From Reticulascus tulasneorum (Eukaryota; Ascomycota; Sordariomycetes; Glomerellales; Reticulascaceae), in assembly GCA_001557505.1 (NCBI GenBank), contig LSAX01000004.1, positions 4,092,001 to 4,156,000 of the forward strand: a stretch of 64,000 nt of DNA. Direction: 5' to 3'. Within the stretch, counting starts at the first letter, position 1. Every line of letters starts with the position of its first letter. This document shows positions 33,967 to 45,404 of the stretch, piece by piece. The position numbers and the translations under genes are program-made. Under the pieces are notes generated by a model that saw only the letters and a program-made list of their open reading frames with translations, ran no database searches and was not told where the DNA came from.

Positions 33967-34848
33967 AAGTCTTCAATATGTTAACATGTTTAATCCTACC
34001 TCGACTGGAAGAGGGGCGTCAGGTTATCGGCTGGGCAGGCGGGGCATAGGGAATCTTGGAAATGATACGAGAACAAGACCTGCTGGAATCAAATAAAAAT
34101 CAAATAAAAATTATACACCCCCATTTGAATGCCCCGCTCTTCAGCTTATATATGAGTTGGATTCCTGATGCAGGATTCCATGTTCGCCATGGCCAAAAGA
34201 TTGTACTCGTTCCAAGTCAACATGGGTGTGAGGCTTGAGGTTTCGCTCAATATGCGACGCTCCAGCAGAAGATTTCGCAAAACGCTAACTCATTTTAGTG
34301 GCCATTGGCCCATCCGACGCAATCCAAGACGTTCGCCCGTTGGACAGTTTGGCCAATGACAGGGAAACGTGTGAGCCATTATATGTACCTCTGCAGCGAG
34401 GCTTAGCTGCTCCCTAGTAAGTGGCCCAGGCTGTCAACAAAAGTCCATCCAGCTTCGGAACCGTTGCATGTGGGGGCCGCAGATATCCTGGGGCAGTGTC
34501 CTTGGGTGGGGATTCTTCATGAAAGGGCTTGAAAACTTAAACTTATATGTCCCGAGTAGACGGATTGACCAACGTCACGACAATCCAGTGTGCTATTGAA
34601 TACGACTTACTATGTAGTAGCTCTTGTGCCCCGAGGCATCGGCAGAGGGCGCAAAGAGGCTGAGGCCCATGCAGTTAATCTTCCCTTTTCGTCGACATGA
34701 GCCTGCAGCTGAGCTGAAAGCCTATAACCCGACCAGTTGGGCGGGCCAATTTAACGCCACAATATTAAATGCCTTGCCGCCCCCGTTCTGTGCGCGCTGC
34801 GTCCGACTTCATTTATTCTTCATTGCTTATAAATTTCTCCATAGCGTG
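33967..34848. other. Intergenic region
   Basis: 882 bp between two plus-strand genes, with no supported gene. A frame open from 34624 runs into the next gene but lacks a signal peptide or conservation hints; it is treated as leader. Confidence 0.55.
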
Positions 34849-36057
34849 ATGCGTTCATTTCTTGCCTTTCTCGCGATATCATCTCTCGCGAACGCACAAT
34901 GGCATCGCTTCTCCCCCAGGAGAGCCGAGACCTACCCTCCAGCACGCAGGACGGTCGCGTCGAATGTCGCGCTGGATGGATCTACCCCGCGGCCGACGGA
35001 TGCTCCCGGGAGGTCTAGCGTTGAGAATGCATTAGAGCTGTTCAAACGTGAGGAGAATACCTGGATTGATGATGTTACGTGTGGTTGGTTCTCGGGCTAC
35101 GATTGTGAGTCCCAACTGCCGGTTGTTGGTGAAGTTAGGGAACAATGGAATATTGACTTGTCTTTGTAGCATCTGCTTGGGTCTGTCCACCTGGTGCAAC
35201 ATGTGCAACAAATACGGATAATGTAGTGGCTTGTACATCTGGCTCGTTGGAGCCGTTTTATACTGCGTGTTTGGATTACAACGCCTTTAAGCAAGGCGCT
35301 TGTGGTGATATGGGCATCTCCACAGGATGCTGGTGAGCCCGGCCATCCGGACCTGCGAGGAAGCAGCAAAGCTAACATGTATACCAGTCAAACCTCAAGT
35401 TTAGGCGCGTGCGGCACCTTCATCTGGTCCGGCCAGCCCGCCCGGTCCATGTTCCGGTGTTTCGAAACACAAAAGATCATCAACATGCTCGATATGCCGC
35501 AGGAGGTGTTGGAGCGGACGACATCCACGGCCGAAGCGACGTCATCTACGCAGGCGATTGAATCCGAGACCAGTCCAGCAGCCGGGGGTGGCGGATCATC
35601 CGATAGCACGGGTGCTATTGTCGGCGGTGTCGTCGGCGGTGTGGCAGTGATCGCTCTCAGTGGCCTCGGCGCGGCGTTCTTGATTGCACGCAGGAAGAGA
35701 CAGAGCTATGCTCCGATTGCAGATCCGATGGGCCAGCCTCACCCACCTCAAGGGAGGCCGCCATCTATGGTACAACCGGGTGTTCCGTATGCTGGGTCAG
35801 AGTACCAGCCACAGTACACACCGCAGTACGGCCAGCAAGCATATGGCGCGCAAGATGCAGGCCGGGTTTCGCTCTATGCCCCGTCCCAGTTCAGCCCGGG
35901 ACTGAGTCGGCCGCAGAGTGCGGACCCGACGGCTGCTGGTGCGCAAAGGGGATCAAGTCGGCAGTCCTACATGTCGGTCGCGAGTGTAGAGTTAGATTCA
36001 TTACCAGCTGCAGGGCATAAGATGAACCCTGCGGAGATGGGGACGGGGAAGTTCTAG
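34849..36057 (+). CDS. Secreted Cys-rich single-pass membrane protein
   Basis: Surface protein of unknown role with a sensor-like layout. Exons 34849-35104, 35170-35332 and 35388-36057 give 362 residues. The start MRSFLAFLAISSLANAQ is a clear signal peptide. A propeptide-like Arg/Thr-rich part leads to KREENTW (possible Kex2-type KR site), then a compact Cys-rich ectodomain at about 72-165 (DVTCGWFSGYDSSAWVCPPG, CATNTDNVVAC, ACLDYNAFKQGACGDM, TGCCQTSSLGACGTFIW). A Ser/Thr/Gly stalk precedes the transmembrane helix at about 213-237 (GAIVGGVVGGVAVIALSGLG...) and a basic RRKRQ. The tail has Tyr/Gln/Pro repeats (YQPQYTPQYGQQAYG). Similar TGCC-type ectodomains occur in many uncharacterised ascomycete proteins (from memory). 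Coding call strong; function unknown. Confidence 0.82.
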
Positions 36058-36847
36058 GGAAGGCGCGGTTTCTAAATAGATCATGATGACGGAATTTGCG
36101 GCCTCCCTGATCGCCGCGGCGGAAGGGGGAAATCATGCCATTGCCAGGCAAGGGCTAGCGGGCAAGTCATACTAGGCGCTTGGGAGTCATGACCTTGTCG
36201 AGGTTTCGTGGGTTTCCTCCAAATATCAAATGTGGAGTTTTGTTTTGCATCCCTTACCTCCTCACCGGATCATGTCTCGACCTCAGTTAAAGTGACTTGC
36301 ATGGCACCACCAATTCTCCAATCGTCTATGAATAGCAGGCGAGACATCGCTGATCTTCCGCCAGAACCGGTTAGCCGGGACTATGATCTACCCAGAGTCG
36401 AATCAAGCAGCATTGTTCGCATGAAGCCTGATATTGGCGGGTCGGACAAGGAGGGAACGGCACACCACAGGACTCTCCCCACACAATCACCGTCAGCGTC
36501 GTTCGACACCACCCGGTCCCGGAAATGTGGTCCACTCTACCGATGGTCCGCTTATTTTGCGCCTCGTAAGATCCCATTGGGAAGAGCACGCGTCGGTTTC
36601 ACGATCAGCCTCCCCTAGATTGAGAATATCGAACCTTATGCTAAGGGAGACGGTCATCAAGGTATACCGTGGGGTAAACCCGGTGACGGCGGTTGAGGCT
36701 CCGATTCAGCGCTCAAGTTCCCCACGATGGCGTACTTAAAGTGAAGGCTACTGCACGAAAGAGACGTGTACGAGAGACATCAGGCACCTCAACGAGCTTA
36801 ATTCGAAGATCGCCATCAATCAGCATTTCTTGCATTCAAGGTCCACA
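36058..36847. other. Intergenic region
   Basis: 790 bp with no supported gene. A 136-codon plus-strand ORF (36208-36618) and its neighbours show no motif, signal peptide or splice support. Confidence 0.5.
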
Positions 36848-37317
36848 ATGGTTGAAGGTATCCCCGTCGCAAGCTACGGCCGCCAGGCTCCTGTCGCCGA
36901 AGGCGTACGCAAGAATCTCCTCCCAGAATACGACGGTTTGGCTCCCCGCCCAGTTCCCCGTCTTTCAAAGCCCAGTCTGATGCCTGCTTAGTTGTGCACA
37001 CCGCCCTCGAGCTATCAGCCGCTGAGACAGAGCTTCCCGCCCTCTTCGCCGGCGAGAAGGGCATAAACTCGTCTAGCGGTCTGGGCACAAACCTCGATCG
37101 ACCCGTGGACGAACGCAAGGTCCCCAAGTATCTCTTCTTTGGTGCCGGGATCCCAACTGAGGAGTCCGAGAAGGTCAAGGCCGCGATCTCAGCCAAAGCA
37201 CCCGATGCGAAGTTTGTGCATTTCACACCGGAGGATGTCAAGGCAGCTGGGGGCCAAGGAATTGATCTCCCGGTCGTGGCGAAGGTGCTCAAGGGCAAGT
37301 TTGACAGCCTTGAGTAG
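36848..37317 (+). CDS. Small conserved-looking protein of unknown function
   Basis: Exons 36848-36935 and 36992-37317, with a 56-nt intron (GTTTGG donor, GCTTAG acceptor), give 137 residues from MVEGIPVASYGRQAPV. The spliced frame reads as an ordinary soluble alpha/beta protein: EYDVVHTALELSAAETELPAL, GINSSSGLGTN, RKVPKYLFFGAGIPTEESEK and DAKFVHFTPEDVKAAGGQGIDL. The final block looks like a strand-loop-helix with a Gly-rich turn, but no named family was recognised. There is no signal peptide, membrane segment or cysteine. Third-position bias and phase-consistent splicing support a real gene. Confidence 0.72.
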
Positions 37318-38725
37318 GCTGGTCACAGTCCATTGGGACTATGGACATGTCTCTTCGTGTTTGTAGAATAATACGGCACTACGATAAATATGACAGAGTG
37401 GTGGGAGATCGGGTTAGCTTCGCATATAAATTTGCATCTACCTTGAACATGCTTGCCCTCTTTGCCCGTGGATCTCAACAGGGATCTGGTGTCGTGTCCT
37501 CTGTTAAGGGCCTAATATTTCCGTGTCAAAGAAGACAGGAAGCAGAAGATGGCATAAAAAGCTTGGTTCCCGGGTTGGCGCAGGACGGGGATTGCTCCTA
37601 ATTATCCGCTATGGAATTGCCTGGCTGGACTCTGAGACAGTCATTTTGAACATGTATATTGACCAGATTAGGTTATAGCTCAAGGCAACCTATCTAGGTA
37701 ATTATGGACATGGTCACCAATGCTACGCCAGGCCTTGAATGCTCAGCTCATTCTTAAGACTTAACATATTCGAAATAATAATCCCCAGGCAACCCCACTA
37801 CCAAACTCGCTAAATGTTGGAGAAACTGTTGGAGAAGCCAAGCCCACTTTGATACATGTGAATTTCAACCGAGGCCACATCACTGCCCATCGAAACACAC
37901 TCCCAGTGCCCGGATCCGTTGACCCCCACATCTCATCCCGTCGTTACAGTGCCATGTGGGCTCTCGCTTCAGGGCACCTGCGCGTGGTATCCCGGATTCC
38001 CCGCACTTAAAAAGAGCCCTGAAGTTGTCTCCTCGTCGGTCGTCTTCTCATGACCGCCTGAATCGATATCTACGTTGGCCTTCGTGAATTGCATGGGCTT
38101 GACGCTCGTCATACCACGACAACATGACTATGCCGAGAAAATAGGCCCGTGACGGCTTCAAGGCCAATCGCCGCCGGCCCAGGAAACGCCGTGCAAGTGC
38201 GTGTGACCACGCCATGGCACTAACTAGAGCATGATGATCATGGACCACACCGCCCGGCATGCTTCCAGTGAAGCAATCGCCTGACGTTGCGGCCGCTTCA
38301 CAGAACCAAGGATCCTCTTTCATCCTGGAACCTTGACGGCTTGGTTGTTGGCCTGGATGGCGGGGTAAAGTCGTGTTATTTCTCACCGACTTCTTCACGT
38401 CATCTACAAATAGGACTACGCCCGCCTTCTCTACGTGCTCTGCTAAGGATCTGACCCCCAATGAACCATTTGCCTCCTCTTCTCCTCTCGTGTGGTGACG
38501 TGGATCTCCCCTTGCATTATCTCTGCCGAGCCTTTATCCTATCGTCGGCAGCTAAGCTGCCGGTTTCGCAGCTTACATTACAGTCTGCCAGCTCCGAGGG
38601 TCCTCTTAGTTTTCCTACAGCCTCGCCGATGCATGCTCTAGCAACAACGGTTTCTTTGACATGCTCAATTCGCTGCTGAGAGCTTAAGGACAACTATCAG
38701 GAGAATACTACGCTCTCCGTTCACC
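37318..38725. other. Intergenic region
   Basis: 1.4 kb with no supported gene. A minus-strand frame at 38048-38461 starts only at TTG and carries no motif. The distal part is the promoter of the dehydrogenase gene. Confidence 0.5.
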
Positions 38726-39980
38726 ATGGCTGAGCCCACGAATACCCCAATGCCACCTGGCACGCCCGTGCCTTCTACTACTCCGCGATCCACCTCACCT
38801 GCTCCACCGCTACCCTCTTTCGCGAGCGCGAACTTCGGTTCCATGACACCCGCTGCTCTCAGGTCGCCAGCTGCCCCAGAAGGAAAGAAACCGGTTGTGC
38901 TACACATCGGCGATGCGATCAAGTACAACCCCGAGACATACACAGCATTCTCGACCCAGTTCGACATCATTAGACCATCCACCCCAGAACGATCCCGGCC
39001 AGAATTCACCCGTGCCTTGGAGGAGAACCGATGGGGTGACTTCAATGCCATATTTCGACCATTCTGGGGGACTGGTGGTGAGATGGGACAATGGGATGCT
39101 GAACTGGTTACGCTGTTGCCTGAGAGCATGAGGGTGTTTGCCAGCGCTGGTGCTGGGTTTGACTGGGCGGATACGAAGCTTTTCGGTGAGAGAGGTATGG
39201 TCTATCCCACCTTCAGGAACACCTGGACGCACATTGACTCGCCAATGAATATCAGGTATCATCTACTGTAACTCTGGTCTCGCAGCTGCAGAAGCAGTCG
39301 CCGACTTTGCTGTCGCTATGATCATCTCCACTTTTCGCTACATACCTTGGTGCATAACGTCGGGAAGCTCAGGCTCCGCCTCCGACTTCCAAGACTGCCA
39401 TTCCCGCGCCACGGCCGTATCATACAACCTCCGGGGTCAGGTTCTGGGCCTGATTGGGCTGGGTAATATCGGCCAGCAGATCGCCGTTCGCTGCGGCATG
39501 GGCTTCTCAATGGATATTCACTATTACGACGTTGAGCGCAAGCCATCTGAGCTTGAAGACCAGCTGAAGGCCACGTTCCACTCTACACTCGAGAGCCTTC
39601 TCCGCGAGTCTGACTGCGTCGTGCTGTGTACGCCGGCAGGGGGGAAGCTAATCACGGCTGAAGTGCTGGCGTGGTTCAAGCCTGGCTCGAGGTTTGTGAA
39701 TGTCGCGAGGGGGAGCTTAGTCGACGAGGATGCGTTGGCAGATGCGCTGGAATCGAATCAACTAAGCAGCATCGCACTCGATGTGCACGCCAATGAACCC
39801 AATATTCATTCTCGGCTGCTGAAGTTTGCCGGCACACGGGCCATGCTGACCTGTCATAATGCTGGCGGGACAATGGACACACACAAAGGGTTTGAAGAGT
39901 TGAGCATGAGAAACATCATGGCCGTCTTGAGTGGCGGACCAGCGATTACGCCGGTGAACCTGCATCTTCTGAAACATTGA
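38726..39980 (+). CDS. D-isomer-specific 2-hydroxyacid dehydrogenase
   Basis: NAD(P)-dependent reduction of a 2-keto acid to a D-2-hydroxy acid; substrate not fixed. Exons 38726-39194 and 39256-39980, with a 61-nt intron, give 397 residues. A Pro/Thr/Ser-rich leader of about 50 residues precedes the substrate domain (KKPVVLHIGDAIKYNPETY, VFASAGAGFDWAD). The nucleotide-binding domain has GLIGLGNIGQQIA at about 220. The catalytic triad is recognisable: Arg in NVARGSLVDEDAL (about 305), Glu in DVHANEP (about 336) and His in LTCHNAGGTM (about 357). The usual acidic residue ending beta-2 is YYDVERK, suggesting a mixed NAD/NADP preference; this is inference. The leader is not a clear mitochondrial presequence. 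Confident in family. Confidence 0.9.
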
Positions 39981-40368
39981 GATAAAAGGAAAAATAAGGA
40001 CCCCCCCCCCCTTTTGTTTGCTTCGCTATAGAATTGAGGGACACGATAGACCAGAGATAGACAGTATAGGAGGAGGCAGGTAATACCCAAGTTTGGATAT
40101 TGATGTTTGATGACTGATGAGATGGATCTTAGACTGGGTGGCTATTTTTATGGGAGGAAAACAGTTGATTTCGTTCAATATCCGGAAACGCCATGACTTG
40201 ATTGATGTAACTGAGTACCTAGGGTCATTGTAGTAAACAGCACCGCCCTCCTGAGTTTTCATTGAGACCAAATGCACTGCGTTTATGCCATGCTACGATG
40301 CAAATAATACACGAGGCAAATAATACATGAGACGCGCATCCATCTGACAGGAGCTGAACGGAACCAAC
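39981..40368. other. Convergent intergenic spacer with C11 run
   Basis: 388 bp between convergent stops. Contains an 11-base C run at 40001-40011, just after the dehydrogenase stop. Nothing else seen. Confidence 0.5.
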
Positions 40369-41502
40369 TCAACGCAGAAGCGGAGATTCCTCATCCGCAA
40401 CCCTCCATGACCCCCCTTCGGAACTCGGCCCATTGGTCTCATCTTCATACAACAGCGTCAGGCCTTCGTGAAGTGCGGCGTCACGGTAGATCCAACCAAT
40501 ACATATCCCAGCTCCCGGGCCCAGCACGATCGAGGATCCAACCATGACCAGAGCGACTTTCCAGCCGGCCTCAACGAATAGCCAGTACAGCACCGTCAGA
40601 GCAATGAATGCCACATCAATCTCAATGAACTTGACTGTTGCCCGAGTCATCTCTTTCCGATCGTCTTGCTGAAATAGGCTCCAAATGAACAGTCCGTGAG
40701 AGAGAATCGAGCAGGCGACAGGGACGGCGTAGACCAGGGCCAACGAGACGCGGTGCGTTTCTAGGTGGACACTTCTGTGCTCATGCTGTTGGACCTTCAG
40801 GACCAGGAATCGAGTCGCTTGCCGAATGAGAGAAACCCAGACAGGGAAGAACAGCCAGATGCCAATGAGGAGAGGCGAGTCGTAGATGAGCATCAGGATG
40901 GAGGGCAGGATGAATCCCCAGGCCACACTAACGGGAATGGCAACAAGTTCAGCATCGACGCTAAGATGCCTCATGCCTTTCCCGAAATCCGGATGCCTCA
41001 AGTCCACGCCCTCAAACGCGTGCTCGCCAGCATCTCTTCTCGCCTCCAGAATGGCCTTCTCGCGATGAAAGAAGGCGGGTATTATCACAAGCTGCCATAC
41101 CACCGCCCCGCCGATCAGGTTGAACACCAGCCATGGGCCGGTCGGGTACGCGATCAGCACGTTCGGGGCGTTGCACACCCGGGCCGACTCCAGCGTGCTG
41201 AGAGTCAGGAGCCCGCCGATGAAGGACAGGATGGCGGCCATGGTGGCGAATGAACGGACTGACGCAATGGCGGCCTGGAAGAAGGATATCATGAAGCAGG
41301 AAGGGGTGCCCAGGAGCGGTATGCGGCTCAGCGCGGGGATCCGGGAGTGAGCGTGGCATTGTGAGTAAAGAAGGGCGACATTGACGTCAGAGTGGACGAA
41401 GAGGAAGATTGCAGTCAGGATGGCGAGGAGAATGGGGACGATGAGGAGGTAGCGATACGAGAAGACTTGAATAGGCGTCCGCCACTTCTTTCGGGGCTCC
41501 AT
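40369..41502 (-). CDS. Polytopic membrane protein of unknown function
   Basis: Single exon of 377 residues from ATG 41502 (MEPRKKWRTPIQVF). The open frame extends further 5' only through a TTG. Hydrophobic segments at about 17-38, 69-104, 122-145, 185-226 (two helices), 252-276, 293-310 and 314-338 predict eight or nine transmembrane helices. Motifs include CNAPNVLIAYPTGPWLVFNL, a cytosolic-type charged loop (FFHREKAILEARRDAGEHAF) and ETHRVSLALVYAVPVACSI. The very end, EESPLLR, matches an acidic dileucine [DE]xxxL[LI] sorting signal used for endosomal or vacuolar targeting. I do not recognise the family. Some fungal polytopic proteins with this layout sit in metabolite clusters, but no biosynthetic gene lies nearby. 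Confidence 0.78.
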   Translation of the reverse strand: MEPRKKWRTPIQVFSYRYLLIVPILLAILTAIFLFVHSDVNVALLYSQCHAHSRIPALSRIPLLGTPSCFMISFFQAAIASVRSFATMAAILSFIGGLLTLSTLESARVCNAPNVLIAYPTGPWLVFNLIGGAVVWQLVIIPAFFHREKAILEARRDAGEHAFEGVDLRHPDFGKGMRHLSVDAELVAIPVSVAWGFILPSILMLIYDSPLLIGIWLFFPVWVSLIRQATRFLVLKVQQHEHRSVHLETHRVSLALVYAVPVACSILSHGLFIWSLFQQDDRKEMTRATVKFIEIDVAFIALTVLYWLFVEAGWKVALVMVGSSIVLGPGAGICIGWIYRDAALHEGLTLLYEDETNGPSSEGGSWRVADEESPLLR

Positions 41503-42730
41503 TTTCCAAGAGGCTGCTGAGGGCTTGGGGGTGAAACTTCTCCCTCTGCTGCCGATGTGATGGAGAGGGACCAAAACGTCGTTTATGAGAAAGTCGAATG
41601 GTTCTTGAGATGCATGCCAAATGCAATGACAGTTGGTTAGCGGGACGCTGCACGTGCGATTAATTATCCGACGGGCTCCTACTTAGGTACCCAGATACCT
41701 GTCGATTTCCGCTTTGTAGCGGATACCCGCTCATGTCACAGTGGTGTGGGCCCCTGAGACATTTGTGAGATCATGGGGCCCCGCCATCGAGCTCACAGGA
41801 TGAGGTCACGGTCCTGCTCCGGCTCCGCCAAAATGCAGCAAGCCTTGAACCTTCAATGAACCAGAGTCCCGCAGGCTTGCATTCAAGGCATTCTGCATCA
41901 GCGGCACACCCATTAAGAATAGGTATTCATATTGTAGCCATCCAGTTTGCGGGCGAATGGGTTTAGTTGACATTGTATGCAGATGTAAAAACTTCGACTC
42001 TATATCAACTTATGTATAGCCCGTCTCTACGGCATTGTGATTAAATGATTGCACGAGCCAGTTTGAGTCCTCATCCCTTTTCCAGCTTCATCAATCTCTC
42101 TTCCCCTCACGTATGCCATGCGATTCATCCATCGGCATTGCTACGCCAAGCTAGATACCAACGGGTCCTTCGCCGGCATCGTGCACCACCATGCATGTGA
42201 GATGGGGATCACCACCGGGAAAGACACGTAGATCAGGAGGCGTAGAGAAGGCGACACGAATTGGACTCTTAAACACTCTCTCTTTATACGTAACGGTACA
42301 GGATCCTTTAGATACAACGACATATTCCCAACCAAGCAAGATAAAAACCCAACGCCGGTGCGGAGTGCCCATTAGGACTAAAAGCAATATTAGAATGCTC
42401 AATAACGAAGAGGAAAAGGTATATCCGTCAGGGTTGTAATGGTGTAAGAACGAAGTGAGCCCAAGTTGGAACTTCGGTTCGTCTCCGCTGGTATCGCTGT
42501 AGACATGGTCTTCTTTTTCTTTTGTTTTTCTCTCCTTTTTGTCTGCTACCGTCTCGCCAATTTTCTCTTATCCGTTTCCATTCTCTTCGTACTCCCCAAT
42601 CTCTTCTTGGCAGTCGGAGCGCCAACGGTCGAACGACACCAAGCCATGAGACCCAGGCCACTCGGCTTGAGGAGTCTGCCATGATCTCTTGCCTTTCAAC
42701 ACCTCTCAGGGCCACGTACTGCAGCATGGC
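41503..42730. other. Intergenic region with a possible cupin-like fragment
   Basis: 1.2 kb between two minus-strand genes. A minus-strand frame at 42151-42372 reads WEYVVVSKGSCTVTYKER and FPGGDPHLTCMVVHDAG, which looks protein-like and vaguely cupin-like, but it has no supporting exon. A strong pyrimidine tract at 42509-42600 follows the OPI1 3' end. Confidence 0.4.
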
Positions 42731-44620
42731 TCAGCCGGTTTTAATATCACGAGGTTCGGTCTGTGGTAACAGCATTCGGTCGCCTTCACCTTCACTCTTC
42801 TTCTTTCCAAGCCTGTCGCACCATTCTTCGGCACTGACTATCGTGCCGTCGACAACACCACTGACCTGAGCCATCATGTCGAGACCTTCCTTGGCCAGGA
42901 CGAGGACACGATAGGCTCCTTCTCTCATTGCTTGCTCCCGCACCTGGTCGCCCCCCTTCTCCCCCTGCTGGTGCTCAACCATAGTAGCGTACTTGAATCG
43001 CTGAGGTAGGCTGGTGAGGTGGCGACGCACCAGGGTGCGAGCATTGTCAGGCAATGCGCCGCCAGCGTACTTGGACACGGTCTCGATGGCATCGCGAAGT
43101 GTTTTGAGAACATCATTCTTCAACGATGTGATTTTTGCGGCCAGTATCGATCGCTCTTGCTGCGCTTGCTGCCTGTCAACAAGTATTTGCGATGCGTTAC
43201 TCGTATCGTCAGAAGATTGAGTAGGGTCTGTCTTTTCATATTGTTCAAGAGTGGTCTTCAGGGAACTGATGACCCCACCGATATGCTCATTAGCCCAGCG
43301 AAGCCACCTCAAACAGTACTTTAGGCTGCGCAGACTCTCTGCGCTCATGGCGACGCTTAAGCCTGATGTCGACATGATCAGGCGAGATTGCCAAGCTGCG
43401 TTGGATGAGCTAGATGGTCGTTCTACAAGCTGCTTCTCGTTTTCCAAATAATCTGGCGAACGGAGCTCGTCATAGGCTGGCAAGGTGTCGACGGTGCTGG
43501 CCCTTGAGAGTCGGCGGTCGTGCTTGAAGACGTCTTGATCTCGGGAGGTATCCGGCTCGGTAGCGACAGGGAGGGTATTCGCCGGTTGATCCAGTTCCAT
43601 GTTTCCGGCTAGATCGCTGCCATTGTCAACCTTTCGTCGCTTGTGCGACCCACCGTCGGCAGCTTCAAGATCTGACGAGGATGAATGTTGCCTCCGCCCC
43701 GCACCCAAAAACCATCGCACACCTCCTTCCACGCCGGTTACACGACCGACGGATCCGACCGTGTTTGCGATTGGAGTCAAATAGCCCTCGACATACTCGG
43801 CGCTAGACTTGAACCTCGGTGAGAAGTTCTTGGAGTTGTTGTAGGCAGATGTTGCACCGCCAATTGTCGTGGCTAGCAGCGGATGTGACGTCGTAAGTAG
43901 CGAGATGAGCGGCTCCTGTGAAATCCCCGATCTGGAGGACATGGGATTTTGCGACGGAGACCCCACGGGAAGTGGCGTGTGTCTATTCGGGGGCGAGTTG
44001 ACAAAATCTGCGCGATATGCATATTAGCGAACGAGTCATCGAGTTGAGGGTGGATTCTTAACAAAAAAAGAAAACATACCTGCTCTTAGGTCCCCGAGAG
44101 CCTCGGCCGCCATGCGCACATCTGGATCGTCCAGACTGACACTGGACCCCCTCCCCTCGTAGAAGCGATCAGGAGAGGCAGCGCTTATCACACTGTTGCT
44201 GCTCACATCCACGTCCATCTTCGCGGGCGAGTCGCCAGCAGGAGCATGGCCTGGCGTGTAGTAGGCGGTTAGAGGATTCAGGCTGGGCCAATTGGTGATT
44301 GGAGCCGGGGCCGGGTCGGTGAGAGGAGACGAAGTCGGCTGTGAGGATGGTGATAAGCGTTGATGGCGAGATCCTGTCAAGGCGGACAGAGACGGCAAGC
44401 TGTGGATATTGTCATTGTGGGCGGTGGCGGGGAGGATGGGCGCCAGTTCTGTAGAAGGGACGGGGGGGAACTTGAGCAGCGAGGGTTCGTGGGTTTGCGC
44501 ATAACTCGGGGGAGCATAGTCATAAGTCGGGTATTGTGTGGGACTGGCAAAAAGGTTTTGCTTTGCGGAGGAAGATGGCGGTCGTTCGGCCGGCCTGGGG
44601 AGCATGTGATTTTGTTCCAT
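42731..44620 (-). CDS. OPI1: Opi1-family transcriptional regulator
   Basis: Homologue of yeast Opi1, the phospholipid-responsive repressor of inositol/choline genes; the Neurospora relative is clock-controlled ccg-8. Exons 44620-44080 and 44007-42731, with a 72-nt intron, give 605 residues. The N-terminus is disordered Pro/Ser-rich. The recognisable blocks are SLPSLSALTGSRHQRLSP, PNRHTPLPVGSPSQNP, EPLISLLTTSHPLLATTI, SPRFKSSAEYVEGYLTPI and VEGGVRWFLGAGRR. A basic KRRKV nuclear signal and YDELRSPDYLENEKQLV follow. The C-terminal helical domain holds AESLRSLKYCLRWLRWANEHIGGV and ALPDNARTLVRRHLTSLPQRF. The upstream spacer is 2.5 kb and carries a G16 run 300 bp before the start. Confident in family; whether it represses or activates here cannot be read from sequence. 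Confidence 0.9.
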
Positions 44621-44919
44621 CGGGGAGCGCTGCTCTCTCCAAGTCAGAGATGGTTCACTGTGTCCGTCCCTTGTCTCAGTGGGTGTTTATTCTAATAGAT
44701 CAACATGACTCGAGTCGGATGTCGGGGACAGCGCGTCGAGACGAGAAGAGGGATATGACAATGCGGTGGCCTCCGGCAAGGTGACGGGGTGCATCTGCGA
44801 GGCGGACGTTCAATTTGAGTGAGTGCATATGGAGGAAGACGAGGGGAGAAGAGGAGGATATGGGAGCGGGTAAGTCTAGGTAGGTAGTAAACAAGGGTTC
44901 GAACTGCGCTCAGGTGAGT

Positions 44920-44935
44920 GGGGGGGGGGGGGGGG
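44920..44935 (+). repeat. G16 homopolymer run
   Basis: Sixteen consecutive G, preceded by gtgagt and followed by ttaggt. It lies about 300 bp upstream of the OPI1 start codon, so it reads as C16 on the OPI1 sense strand. It is prone to slippage and quadruplex formation, and its length is also prone to sequencing error. Confidence 0.9.
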
Positions 44936-45385
44936 TTAGGTACCCGCCCCCAGTGGTGGTGGTGCTGGATGATTCCCCTCTTCAGTGGGGAGGCGGTAAG
45001 ATTCAGATGATGGCACCCGACCGACTGTGCTCGGGCTACCTACCTTAATTAACCCCCCCAGTGCTGTACAGTGATCATTTTCCCTACCTAGGTTCTTCCT
45101 AGGTAAGCTAGCAACAGGAAAAGACAAGATGCGTCGATTGAGACCAATCAGTAAGTGCAAGTCAGCTTCGCGACTTCACTTCAGGGTCCGAGGTAAGAGT
45201 TACGCCTTGACAACGCGTATTCATACCTACTTCAGTGGAATTTTGACGCTTGAACAGTGAGGCCTGACCTCACGGCGGGGGAGGATGGATGGGCACACAC
45301 ATGCAAAATGAGCAGATGGGCACTCCCCCAAGTTGATGCATGCCGTTCCCTAAAATAGCCTAGAAATTTTGGGGACAACCCAACA

Positions 45386-45404
45386 CCCCCCCCCCCCCCC
45401 CCCC
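45386..45404 (+). repeat. C19 homopolymer run
   Basis: Nineteen consecutive C, flanked by caaca and ttccg, 450 bp from the G16 run and in complementary sense. The exact length should be treated with caution because such runs are poorly sequenced. Confidence 0.9.

Noticed and set aside
38048..38461. 137-codon minus-strand ORF
   Set aside because: Starts only at TTG, shows no family motif and lies in a promoter region.
42151..42372. Cupin-like minus-strand fragment (WEYVVVSKGS..., FPGGDPHLTC...)
   Set aside because: Looks protein-like, but I could not find a matching upstream exon or confirm a cupin motif, so it is noted only in the intergenic entry.
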